A stretch of DNA of 12,223 nucleotides from JAAYUD01 sp041907665 (GTDB taxonomy: Bacteria; Bacteroidota; Bacteroidia; Bacteroidales; Bacteroidaceae): assembly GCA_041907665.1 (NCBI GenBank), contig JAYRGW010000064.1, positions 1 through 12,223 of the forward strand, written 5' to 3'. The position numbers and the translations under genes were made by a program. Positions 1 to 8,900 of the stretch are shown here, piece after piece. Each line of letters opens with the position of its first letter. Within the stretch, counting starts at the first letter, position 1. The notes under the pieces are model-generated. The model was not told where the DNA came from. It saw only the letters and a list, made by a program, of their open reading frames with translations, and made no database searches.

Positions 1-111
1 CTTGAAAATTTCAGAAGGCTTACGATTGACTACGAGTATCATGCAGAAACAGCTGTGGCTATGGTGCAATTGGCTTTCTGTAAAATCATGCTTAATAAAT
101 ATTACAATTAA
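1..111 (+). CDS. IS5-family DDE transposase, C-terminal fragment (cut by window edge)
   Basis: Frame 1 is open from the first base and ends in TAA at 109-111, giving 36 residues that begin LENFRRLTIDYEYHAETAVA and end in NKYYN. The pattern W/L-x-N-x-RRL-x-x-DYE followed by a hydrophobic helix is the usual extreme C-terminus of IS5-family transposases. It follows directly after the (V)ER(T) segment that carries the catalytic glutamate, which would therefore lie just left of base 1. The protein would cut and rejoin the element ends. Whether the rest of the gene is intact cannot be seen. The fragment has no start codon here and is too short for a certain subgroup assignment. Confidence 0.78.
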   Translation, partial: LENFRRLTIDYEYHAETAVAMVQLAFCKIMLNKYYN

Positions 112-126
112 TTTTTAAACAGCTTC
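1..126 (+). mobile_element. Right end of an IS5-type insertion sequence (partial)
   Basis: The window opens inside an insertion sequence whose transposase reads rightward and stops at 109-111. About 15 noncoding bases follow, then the apparent element terminus (on the minus strand it starts GAAGCTGTTTAAAA). The boundary is inferred because chromosomal susD coding sequence, in frame and recognisable, runs up to 127-131 and then ceases. The left end, the other terminal repeat and most of the transposase lie outside the window. The element is inserted in opposite orientation to susD. The family call rests on the transposase C-terminus and on a possible 3-bp TNA-type target duplication, as in the IS1031 group of IS5; the subgroup is inference. 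Confidence 0.8.
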
Positions 127-129
127 TAA
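112..129. repeat. Presumed IS right terminal repeat (to 126) and target-site copy TAA (127-129)
   Basis: Between the transposase stop and the resumption of susD coding sequence lies an AT-rich tract ending AACAGCTTC at 126. The next three bases, TAA, would be one copy of a TNA target duplication typical of IS1031-group IS5 elements. Read on the minus strand, TGT TA of susD is followed by G from the element, forming the TAG stop. A native TAT or TAC (Tyr) codon at that position would fit the SusD family pattern W-x-x-C/Y-Y. The exact edge could be off by a few bases because the other element end is not visible. Confidence 0.5.
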
Positions 130-452
130 CATGATGCCCAAGAATCAGAAATAATACTATTGGTACTACTTACCAAGAAGTTTGCAACATCTTCGCGGTC
201 GGTGTTACTCGTCATACGTTCGTTGTTGTTTCTCGTAAAATGAGTATTGTCCGAGCGCATCTCCTCGTAAACATAGCCTAGACTATAGATCGTTCTTAGA
301 CTGGCATACGCACCATTCACAGCCTCCGTAAATTGAGTCTCGGTTTGATAAAAGTTATCCACAGCTGTAGAACTTGAAGGAGTAATATCTAGAAATGATT
401 CGCTGCAAGAAGTAACAAATATTGCCGTTAATATGATTAATATCTTTTTCAT
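126..452 (-). pseudogene. susD: SusD/RagB-type outer-membrane lipoprotein, truncated by IS insertion after about 108 codons
   Basis: SusD-type proteins are surface lipoproteins that bind glycans and cap the SusC barrel. The N-terminus shows a lipoprotein signal with lipobox VTSC (Cys16), followed by the family hallmark S-x-S-F-L-D-I-T-P at about 17-26. Next comes the segment D-N-F-Y-Q-T-E-x-x-F-x-E-A-V-N-G-A-Y-A-S-L at about 32-52. The last residues, ISDSWASC, match the conserved stretch before Y-x-x-I-x-x-A-N in intact members. The family is usually about 500-600 residues, so roughly four fifths is missing and no TPR-like or glycan-binding region remains. The stop TAG at 126-128 is formed by the junction with the insertion sequence. 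The start is 25 nt after the susC stop, the usual susC-susD spacing. The 3' part may survive beyond the left edge, past the element. No Shine-Dalgarno sequence is seen, which is normal in this phylum. Confidence 0.9.
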
Positions 453-477
453 ACTACATAAAATTAGAAATTATAAC

Positions 478-3400
478 TTAAAAAGTCAATTTAAAACCGA
501 GAGTGAATATTCTAGGAATAGGATATGTAGTCATATCGACACCCAGACCTTGCCAACTCAATTCATTTTCAGAGGTATTATTAATCTCAGGATTCAAACC
601 CGGATAACTTTTCCAAACAAAGAGTTGCTGACCGGACACATATACACGTGCTTTGGATATATAGTTGTTTTTCTTTATCGGAATGTTATACCCTATTGTT
701 ATATTTTTCACTACAAGATGAGAAGCGTCATATACCCAACGGCTATTCTTCAACCGGTAAATTTCGGTTGTTCCGGCAGCTGTACTTGGTACTACACCTT
801 TGCCCGGATTATCTAGAGAACGCCAACGATACTTCACTTCCTTGTTTACATTAAATACGCCATCGAGATTGTACTCATTGTCGGATGAACCCAAGAAAAC
901 ATCTCCTCCTACCTGACCGGTAAGGAATATACTGAGATCAAAGTTCTTCCACGAAAATTGATTTGTTATACCAAACAGCATATCAGGATTCGGGTCACCG
1001 ATAATTGTTCTGTCTTCAAGAGTTATGACGCCATTTTTATCTACATCTTTCATTCTAGCCGTACCCACTTGAGAGCTTGCATGTTTGGGTTGACTATCAA
1101 ACTCTTTTTGATTCATATATACTCCATCAAAAACATATCCGTAAAAGACACCTGCAGGTTTTCCTACTTGTAGGCGGTTCCAGTCCGAATAAACCTCCTC
1201 GCCTCCGATAGGTTCGTTATTAGTACTCAACCTTTTTATTTTGTTACGAGCAAAAGTCAAATTCAAGCTTGTCTTCCATTTAAAGTCACGAACAAAGTTT
1301 CGAGATTCAATATTTATTTCGTGTCCCCAGTTGTCAAAACGACCGACATTACCCAATATTTCACCAAATCCTGATGACCAAGGAATATTCGTTTGATAAA
1401 GCAAACCGTCGGTTATTCGGCTATAATAGTCATACGTAATAAATATACGATCATTAAAGAATCCGAAATCCAAACCTATATTCAATTGCTTGTTTTTCTC
1501 CCATGTAAGTTCGTTGTTTCCTATATTGGACAACGATTTACCTTGAGCGAGGCTACCGCCCAGCGCATAATTATTTTTATATAACTGACTCAAATATGCA
1601 TAATTTCCGAAGCTGTTATTACCAGTCATACCCCAACTACCTCTAATCTTAAAATAATTCATCACTTTAGTCAAAGGCTTCATAAAACCCTCTTCCGAAG
1701 CAATCCAACCTACAGAGAAAGAGGGGAATGTTGCATATTTGTGTTTCGGAGCAAAACGCGAACACCCGTCATAACGTATGTTGGCCTGAAATAAATAACG
1801 ATCTTTATAGTTGTAATCAATTCGTCCCAACATCGAGGCCATGGTCCACTCTTCCGAACTGCTACTTCCTGTAATAGTAGCAGCTGCATTAAGCCATGAT
1901 ATATCATCATCGGGGTAGTCTGTTCCATTAACATTGCTCCATTCGGAGTTGGCTTTCTGTGCCGAATAACCAACCGTTGCACCAACTGTATGTTTTCCAA
2001 AAGTCTTATTGTATGCAAGAAGGTTTTCAATATTCCAATTATAATAAGTTGTCGTAGAATATGATCCGGTAGCTTTGTTTGGAGGAGGAGACATAAGACC
2101 GCCCGACACGTCAGAAGGTATCCAAGAACGGTTTCTGCTGGTACCAACATCCGTACCGATCTGCAATTTATAAGTCAAACCGTCGAAGAGATCAATATTC
2201 AGAAACGCATTACCTATAACAGACAGTGCTCTCGAATTATTCAATTGCCCCTTAATGTATCGTAACCAGTTGGGCTGACCAAACATACCCGGAGAGTCTA
2301 AACTAACCTTAAGGCTGCCATCTTTCTCATAAGGACTTTGGCACGGATCCGCAATCAAAGCTGCACTCAATACTTGGCGATAACCATCTGTATTTTGGTT
2401 ATTGTAGATTTGAAGCGCAGGTGCGATATTGACTCCTATCCGAACTTTATTGTTCAGTTTAAACTCATTGTTTGCACGCACAGAATATCTGGTGAAATCA
2501 GAGTTTAATATAACACCATTTTGCTTATAATATCCCAAGATAACCGTTGACATCGATTTGTCGGTACCACCGGAAAGCATTAAATTGATATCGAGTGTTG
2601 GAGCATCCCTCGTCAGTAATTTATACCAATTCGTTCCTTCACCATATTGGTCAGGATTCTTGTACATATCGGGCACTTCCTGCCCACTGTCTTCATAAAA
2701 TTCTTTCTTGTACTGAGCAAATTCATGGGCATTCATCACATTCATCTCATTCATACCTTTAACGGTTTGAACACCATAATTCACTTGAAGATCTGCCTGA
2801 AGTTTTCCGCTTTTGGCTTTCTTTGTAGTGATCAAAATAACACCATTGGCAGCTCTGGAACCATACAAAGAAGTTGCTGCAGCATCTTTAAGAACAGTAA
2901 ACGATTCGACCTCGTCGGGATTGATATTATTTAGACTTGTCGAAATAGGAAGTCCGTCTAATACAAAAAGAGGAGAATTGGAACTCAAAATAGAGAATGC
3001 ACCACGAATACGGAAGCCCATACCCTGCCCCGGCGCGCCAGTCGATTGGTTTATCTGAACACCAGGCATTTCGCCTTGTATCTTTTGACCGATTTGTCCA
3101 ACCGGCATATCAGACAGATTATCAGCTTTAACGGTAGTAATAGATCCCGTCAAATCTTTTTTCTTCTGTGTACCGTAACTGACAACTACAACCTCATTGA
3201 GAACCTTGGATTCTTCTTTCATTATGACATTTATCTGGCTCGCCTTTCCAACAAGAACTTCTTTGGTAGAATAGCCTATAAATGTAAAAGATAAAACAGC
3301 ATCATTGCCAGAAACCTGAATAGAATAATTTCCATCAGCATCTGTAATTGCAGCATTATGAGTAGCCCCTTTCTCTACAATACTTACACCGGGTAGAGCT

Positions 3401-3591
3401 TGCCCATCGTCAGCCTTCACATTTCCGGTAACACGTTTTTGAGCATACACCGAAAATGATGAAACAAATAGTAAAATCAAAATTAATGCCAATCCACGCA
3501 CAGCAGAAAAAGGAAAGATGTTTTCCAATGATCTTCGCTGCAATAAAGGATGTTCGCTTTTCATACTAATAATTTTCTCAAGTTTTTTCAT
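478..3591 (-). CDS. susC: SusC/RagA-type TonB-dependent outer-membrane transporter
   Basis: This 1037-residue protein imports oligosaccharides across the outer membrane with TonB energy, normally in complex with the SusD encoded just downstream. An N-terminal segment with a long polar n-region carries a hydrophobic core at about 33-47 and a likely cleavage after VYA (50). A carboxypeptidase-regulatory-like domain spans about 53-127, starting RVTGNVKADDGQALPGVS. The TonB box is EVVVVSYGT at about 133-141. The plug covers about 145-260, with the family signature VLKDAAATSLYGSRAANG near 233-250. A 22-strand-type barrel follows and ends in a terminal Phe (FTLGFKLTF), as outer-membrane barrels do. 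Length is normal and no frameshift is seen. Met10 is an alternative start that keeps the signal peptide; neither start has a clear ribosome site. Transcription may come from the promoter match at 3702-3709 or by read-through from the enzyme genes. With susD broken, the transporter lacks its cognate lid. Confidence 0.96.
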   Translation of the reverse strand: MKKLEKIISMKSEHPLLQRRSLENIFPFSAVRGLALILILLFVSSFSVYAQKRVTGNVKADDGQALPGVSIVEKGATHNAAITDADGNYSIQVSGNDAVLSFTFIGYSTKEVLVGKASQINVIMKEESKVLNEVVVVSYGTQKKKDLTGSITTVKADNLSDMPVGQIGQKIQGEMPGVQINQSTGAPGQGMGFRIRGAFSILSSNSPLFVLDGLPISTSLNNINPDEVESFTVLKDAAATSLYGSRAANGVILITTKKAKSGKLQADLQVNYGVQTVKGMNEMNVMNAHEFAQYKKEFYEDSGQEVPDMYKNPDQYGEGTNWYKLLTRDAPTLDINLMLSGGTDKSMSTVILGYYKQNGVILNSDFTRYSVRANNEFKLNNKVRIGVNIAPALQIYNNQNTDGYRQVLSAALIADPCQSPYEKDGSLKVSLDSPGMFGQPNWLRYIKGQLNNSRALSVIGNAFLNIDLFDGLTYKLQIGTDVGTSRNRSWIPSDVSGGLMSPPPNKATGSYSTTTYYNWNIENLLAYNKTFGKHTVGATVGYSAQKANSEWSNVNGTDYPDDDISWLNAAATITGSSSSEEWTMASMLGRIDYNYKDRYLFQANIRYDGCSRFAPKHKYATFPSFSVGWIASEEGFMKPLTKVMNYFKIRGSWGMTGNNSFGNYAYLSQLYKNNYALGGSLAQGKSLSNIGNNELTWEKNKQLNIGLDFGFFNDRIFITYDYYSRITDGLLYQTNIPWSSGFGEILGNVGRFDNWGHEINIESRNFVRDFKWKTSLNLTFARNKIKRLSTNNEPIGGEEVYSDWNRLQVGKPAGVFYGYVFDGVYMNQKEFDSQPKHASSQVGTARMKDVDKNGVITLEDRTIIGDPNPDMLFGITNQFSWKNFDLSIFLTGQVGGDVFLGSSDNEYNLDGVFNVNKEVKYRWRSLDNPGKGVVPSTAAGTTEIYRLKNSRWVYDASHLVVKNITIGYNIPIKKNNYISKARVYVSGQQLFVWKSYPGLNPEINNTSENELSWQGLGVDMTTYPIPRIFTLGFKLTF

Positions 3592-3698
3592 ACGCGCTTT
3601 TTAAATATATTAGACATTTATCAGACTTAACATTTTCAATAAATTATTTTACATATACGCAAGGATAGCCTCATCATATTAGTGAAAAACAATTAACG

Positions 3699-3720
3699 AT
3701 ACAAAATTATAACTTTGTAT
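3699..3720. repeat. Inverted repeat overlapping the putative susC promoter
   Basis: ATACAAA (3699-3705) is repeated in inverted form as TTTGTAT (3714-3720) with an 8-base AT-rich spacer. The structure contains a TAnnTTTG match on each strand: TAATTTTG on minus (3702-3709) and TAACTTTG on plus (3710-3717). It could be an operator, a bidirectional promoter core, or chance in AT-rich DNA. Its placement in the only long gap between coding genes of the locus makes a regulatory role plausible but unproven. Confidence 0.4.
3702..3709 (-). promoter_or_regulatory. Candidate Bacteroidetes -7 promoter element for susC
   Basis: On the minus strand the bases read TAATTTTG, an exact fit to the Bacteroidetes -7 consensus TAnnTTTG. 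A convincing TTTG -33 element at the expected 19-21 bp upstream is not present. Transcription would begin near 3694, giving a leader of about 100 nt before the susC start at 3591. The surrounding gap (3592-3826) contains no recognisable gene, no obvious intrinsic terminator after GH20 and no other element I can support, so read-through from the upstream enzyme genes is also possible. Confidence 0.45.
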
Positions 3721-3826
3721 AGCAGATTTACTTCACTAAATGATGAATGAATTTAAATAAATGACACAAAGATATACAAACATTAAAAGAGTAACTTAAT
3801 GCTTGTTATTTTGAATATAAATTACA

Positions 3827-5899
3827 TTATTCTACTATAAGTTCATCCGTAAAAATATAACCGACTTTCTTATTTGCAAGATCGGGTTTGGCTACATAAC
3901 GTATGTATCGTATGTGCTCTTTTCCACTCCAACCGAACTTTTTAAGAAAAAAGCCTGTTTTGCTGAATGGAATGTCATTTTTAATAGAAGCAAGTAATTT
4001 GTAATTTACACTATCGGTAGAAGCATATATCTCTACTTCTTTAGGCAACCAGTACCAACCGAATGAGTCTTGTTCAAAAGCTGCATATATTTTGCGAACA
4101 AGCTGATTAGAACCCAGATCGACAACGACATCCATATTGCCTCCTATGAATCCCTGCCATCTATTATCTTCGGGTGACCATCCTCCTTGAATACCATCAA
4201 CAAGAGCTGTCTTACCACCCGCAGCATATTCATTATTATACAAACGTTTGTATTCTATTTTCTTACCATAAGCCAAATCATGTATCGGATTAAAATATTC
4301 CTTACGCTCGCCTACTTCTTTTTTCAAATTAAAAGGTTTATATCCTTTCGACCTTAAGAATATGACAGCATTCAATGCATTCTTGCGAAATCTGTTATAG
4401 TCCTTTTTATGTGGACTAGTCCAACCGGTTTCTGCAATAGCAAGCAACCGCGGCCATATCATCAATTCGGCATTCTCTTCTGTAGGAATAAACTCTGTCC
4501 ATAAATTTGCTTGTATTCCCAATATTCTTTTTCGGTTGTCAGTGTTCAATGAATCGGGAATAGGATTATAACCGTATACTTTTTCTAAAGGAGTATATCC
4601 CGCCCAAGACAAAACGTGAGAGGTAGGAGCATCCTGATAAAAGTTGAAATAGCAATATCTAATTGGAGTCATTATGGCATCGTGCGCATTCTTTACGGCA
4701 TTAAGTCCATATTCTTCTCCCCGCCATGACATTACTGTAGAATTAGGTGCCAATCCACCCTGCATAATTTCATCCCAACCCAGCAGCTTACGACCATGAC
4801 TATTTATAAATCGTTCAATGCGATGTATCAAATAGCTCTGCAGCTCTTCCACATTTTTCAAACCTTGCGCTTTCATCAACTCGCTACACTTTTTACAAGT
4901 GCTCCAATCTTTCTTTTCAGCTTCATCTCCACCAATATGAATATATTCAGACGGAAACAGCTCCATAACTTCGGTCAAAACATTCTCTAAAAAAACAAAT
5001 GTATCCGGATTTCCAACACAATAATCGGCACTGACATACGGTTTGCCCTGGCAAGTCAGCTGGGGATAAGTAGCAAGCACTTCTTCACTATGTCCGGGCA
5101 TCTCTATTTCGGGAATAACCGTAATATATCGATCCGAAGCATATTTCACAATTTCTCGTATATCGTCTTGAGAATAATAGCCACCATAAGCACCGGCTGT
5201 TTCTTTTGTACAATATTGCTTGTTCATATCATCCCATGCCACCAAATCTTCAGATGTACGCCAAGCAGCTTTTTGAGTCAACTCCGGATACTTTTTAATT
5301 TCAATACGCCAACCTGCACCGTCAACAAGATGCCAATGAAATTGATTTATCTTATAGTATGCCATCATATCCAATTGCTTTTTTATAAACTCTTTGGAGA
5401 AAAAATGGCGAGAGACATCTAACATAAAGCCTCTATGCCCAAGATATGGAGTATCATTAATGACCAAATTAGGTAAATTCTTTTTCCCATATTGATTGAC
5501 AAGTTGCATAAGCGTCTGCAATCCATAAAAGATACCTATTCCTTCTTTAGCCTTTATCACAATTCCATTCGAGTTGATATCCAACGTGTAGGCTTCCGGA
5601 TGAGCAAACTGATTTTTATCAATCAACAATTGCAGACCTTTCGATTTCGAAGATTTACTATTCATTTTCGAAGCGAATGGGAAATTATTGATATAGCTGA
5701 GTATCCGTTCTTTTTCATCTCCTTGCAAGTCTGTATAAATTGCATTGGCATCAAAATGGCAAAAACCTTCTTTTATCACAATCTCTTGCGGCATAGGGAT
5801 AAGATGCAAATCTTCGCTTTTCACCTTCTTATGTCCATAGACATTGGAAATGAATACTAGTAGTAATATAAATAGATAGTTACGATTTTTGTTTTTCAT
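3827..5899 (-). CDS. GH20 beta-N-acetylhexosaminidase, periplasmic, with C-terminal discoidin-like domain
   Basis: This 690-residue exo-enzyme is expected to remove terminal beta-linked GlcNAc or GalNAc by substrate-assisted catalysis. A signal peptide covers about 1-22 (cleavage near VYG), with no lipobox. A GH20b-type N-terminal alpha/beta domain spans about 30-150. The GH20 barrel begins near PYLGHRGFMLDVSRHF (151-166) and continues through FHWHLVDGAGWRIEIKKYP (187-205) and EIEMPGH (264-270). HIGGDE (321-326) carries the catalytic Asp325-Glu326 pair, and GWDEI (374-378) and NLWTEF (465-470) supply active-site Trp and acidic residues. From about 560 to the end lies a beta-sandwich of the F5/8 type C (discoidin) kind (LVDGIQGGW, VVVDLGS), common in Bacteroidales GH20 enzymes and possibly carbohydrate-binding. 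Length and motifs are complete. It starts 38 nt after the GH106-like gene and shares its strand, so the two are probably cotranscribed. Linkage specificity cannot be read from sequence. Confidence 0.95.
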   Translation of the reverse strand: MKNKNRNYLFILLLVFISNVYGHKKVKSEDLHLIPMPQEIVIKEGFCHFDANAIYTDLQGDEKERILSYINNFPFASKMNSKSSKSKGLQLLIDKNQFAHPEAYTLDINSNGIVIKAKEGIGIFYGLQTLMQLVNQYGKKNLPNLVINDTPYLGHRGFMLDVSRHFFSKEFIKKQLDMMAYYKINQFHWHLVDGAGWRIEIKKYPELTQKAAWRTSEDLVAWDDMNKQYCTKETAGAYGGYYSQDDIREIVKYASDRYITVIPEIEMPGHSEEVLATYPQLTCQGKPYVSADYCVGNPDTFVFLENVLTEVMELFPSEYIHIGGDEAEKKDWSTCKKCSELMKAQGLKNVEELQSYLIHRIERFINSHGRKLLGWDEIMQGGLAPNSTVMSWRGEEYGLNAVKNAHDAIMTPIRYCYFNFYQDAPTSHVLSWAGYTPLEKVYGYNPIPDSLNTDNRKRILGIQANLWTEFIPTEENAELMIWPRLLAIAETGWTSPHKKDYNRFRKNALNAVIFLRSKGYKPFNLKKEVGERKEYFNPIHDLAYGKKIEYKRLYNNEYAAGGKTALVDGIQGGWSPEDNRWQGFIGGNMDVVVDLGSNQLVRKIYAAFEQDSFGWYWLPKEVEIYASTDSVNYKLLASIKNDIPFSKTGFFLKKFGWSGKEHIRYIRYVAKPDLANKKVGYIFTDELIVE

Positions 5900-5937
5900 G
5901 TTTTTAATCTTTAGTAGATGTATATTCTATGAACGTT

Positions 5938-8900
5938 CTATTGATATACGAAAACTTTAACAGGCCCCATCAATCCAGCATCGGGCTCTCCTCTATATGG
6001 TGTTGGTATCGTTTGATAATGGTTGGACAAAGTGCTATACACCAAGATTTCTATTTCATTTTTACCGTTATTCAAGTATTTTGTAATATCCATCTTATAC
6101 GGATGGCTCATCAATATGCCTGCATATTGACCATTCACTCTTATCTCGCATGAAGCCACTACGTCCGACAAGTCCAAGATAGCCTTCATACCTTCTTTTA
6201 TAGAACCTATATCCAAAGTTTTCCGATAATACATTCCACCCGAATAATATTTCAACGCACCTACCTTAGACCAATCACCCGTATTCATCAAACCCTTTCC
6301 GGTTTCCAATTTAACAGGTTCTGGTATGGCACCTGTACCTTGATACCCTTTTTCCTGTTCGAGAGAAAAAGCTACAATTCCCACTTTCTTTTGCGTTTCG
6401 GGTAAAACAACACGATATGTATTAATGCCTGTATTGTCATGTTTCAACAAGCGCACGTTCTTATTAGAGACAGGAAGTCCATCAAACCACACTTTTAAAT
6501 TTCGCCCTGCTATTTTGAAAGTCATGGCACTTAAACCCGGAACAGAACTAAAGCGATAATTCCAACGCCTATACTTGCCTCCAAACGGATCGTACTTCAA
6601 ATGATCGGAGAATCCCCATTTCATAGAAATAGTATCGGAATAAAGAGTATACTTTGCATGAATCTGAGATGATTGCGGATACAAAACGACCGCGCTTCTA
6701 TCCCTAAGATCATGATACTCCCCGATCTGCATTTTATAATCAACCTTACGGGTATTGGCATAACCAATAGACAGTTTGTGCCATCCTTTGGCAAGATACA
6801 TATCCGCAACATTATTTTTCCCATCTACGAGAACAATCGAGGGTTTTACGCCTTCTGTTATCATTTTGTACCTTCCATTAGAGGGCGCATAAGCATAAGT
6901 ATTATATACTTGATGGCATCCGCTATTAAGAATAAAAAAGCGATCGTCTACTTTTCCTTTCAATCCATGCATTCCTTGAGCTCCGGGATTATCCCAAACG
7001 CCATATTGCCATGAATATTCATACGGCATACTCTGACTAACAGATACAGCATCAATAGCCTTTTCGATAGGGATATTAGTAGATATGGTATCCAATAATG
7101 CTTGAAGTCCATAGCCGTAAATACTCTCTTTCCAATCAGCATCATCAAAATCGGGCTTCATCCAGTCCTGTTTGGAATGGTCATCCGGATGATATCTAAA
7201 AGCTCTCGCTTCTGCCGAAATAAACTCATTGGATGCAGGCAAACGAAAATCGCCCCACTTATTATTCATAGTAGGCAGCAGCTCTATTTCCCAATCGCCA
7301 CCAAGATTTATCTCTTTTAATAGTTTCTCATCGCTTTGTTCTTTTTTCGCCAATAACGGCTCACCGGGAGAAAACACCAATAAGAATGCATCATCCGCAC
7401 CTTCATCCAGTTTCAACCACGAGCCTTTATCTGTTCGTTCTACAACAGGAAAGGGTTTTGTACTGCCGTTAGAAGCATCCCACAATTCAACCTTACCTGT
7501 ATTTCGGAAGAAGCATTTTGTATTTTTAGGTACATCCATTACCATATATACATCCCTGAATCCCACTCTACGGTGAAGTACTTTACCTACTCCGCCCATC
7601 GGGCTAAAATCGGGTGTAATCAAAGAATGAATAACAGAAGGAATAGAATCACTGTTTGCAACATAGAGTCCAACGCCTCCCGCTTTATTTATCTTTTTCG
7701 TATCTTCTCTTCTTAATGTTGCATCATGGGCAGTTATACCGAACATCTCCTTCATCATTAAGTCTATATCCTTGTCATTCTCTCCGGACTTTGTAGTAGA
7801 CTTCGGAAGTTCGCCTGAAGCGATAACAATACCTCCAGAGCGATAATGCGCCAATATTTTTTCGAGAGAGCTGTAGTGCATCGCTTTCATATCTACAAGA
7901 ACAACGATTCTATAATGTTCATCGGATACATGAAGCATGCTGTCGCGAGCAGAAGCCTTGCGCAATGCTACATAATTGATAAAATCATAATCCAAACCCG
8001 CATTACTCAATTTCAAAGCAGTATCAAATGCCTTCTGAGGAGTTGCTTCCGGATATGCCTGCATGGCCTCCGTAGGATAAACGAGGGCAATATCGCACAC
8101 ATGACTTCCTTGACTCATCAGATAACTTAGACGCTCCGTATATTCAAGCCATTTCTTCATGTGCGGCCAATAAGGCATTCTAAAATGAAAACACGGCGGA
8201 GCCCACTCACACCATCCTCCATGAGTGGTGTAATACAACCCATGCATACACAGCAGATTGCCTCCAGCCATGAAATGATGGTTGATTTGTCGAGTCAACC
8301 AAGATCCGGAACTACTCCACCCCATACTATGAAAAGCTTCCAGCCACGTACGAGGTCTTTCGTACAAATGGGCTATAGAGCTAGATATTTTTGTTGATAA
8401 GAAACTGGACCCCTTTGCCGGAGCATCATTGCCGGGAGCTGTATACCAACTGTTCGCTCTGAAATAATCCAAATAAGCCAACGGATTGATACCACGTTCA
8501 AGGTTGTCGCTTCCATATATCAAACCACGTTCTGCCTGCCAGTCGTATTTGGGTTTAAAATAGCGTTCTTCTGCCAGGTCAAGAACGACATCACAATAAT
8601 CCATACGTATCTTTGTGGTGATATCGCCAATATTATCAGTCAGTGCAGGGAGATACAAACAAATATCATACCCTTTGCGCTTCTTAAATTCGTATTGAAA
8701 ATCTTCAGACCACACGCCAAAGTCTATCGGGTACAATAATTCATCTTGAAAGAAATAATTCATTCCGCTCTTGGCATAATCTCCCACTTTCTTTTCAAAG
8801 ACATCAAAATAACTTTTCACCAGCTCTTTGCCAAAATCGGGATGAAGCAAATAATTCGTTTTTGTCGATATAATATAAACTTTGAATGCTTTGCCGGAAG

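Noticed and set aside
187..205. Idea that the susD stub could be a functional small lipoprotein
   Set aside because: The stub has a signal, lipobox and the first SusD helices only; it lacks the binding and SusC-capping regions, and its end is set by the insertion junction rather than by a conserved C-terminus.
1710..2150. A 146-codon minus-strand frame inside susC
   Set aside because: It is an out-of-frame shadow of the barrel-coding part of susC; the susC frame itself is continuous through it, so it is not evidence of a frameshift.
433..3294. Several plus-strand open frames of 60-130 codons opposite susC
   Set aside because: They lie entirely antisense to a full-length SusC with clear domains, have no recognisable family features and no promoter or ribosome site; they are shadow frames.
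5287..5341. GH20 motif HLVDGAGWR instead of the more familiar HLTDDQGWR as a possible inactivating change
   Set aside because: This variant form occurs in Bacteroidales GH20 enzymes and the catalytic Asp-Glu pair in HIGGDE is intact, so loss of activity is not indicated.
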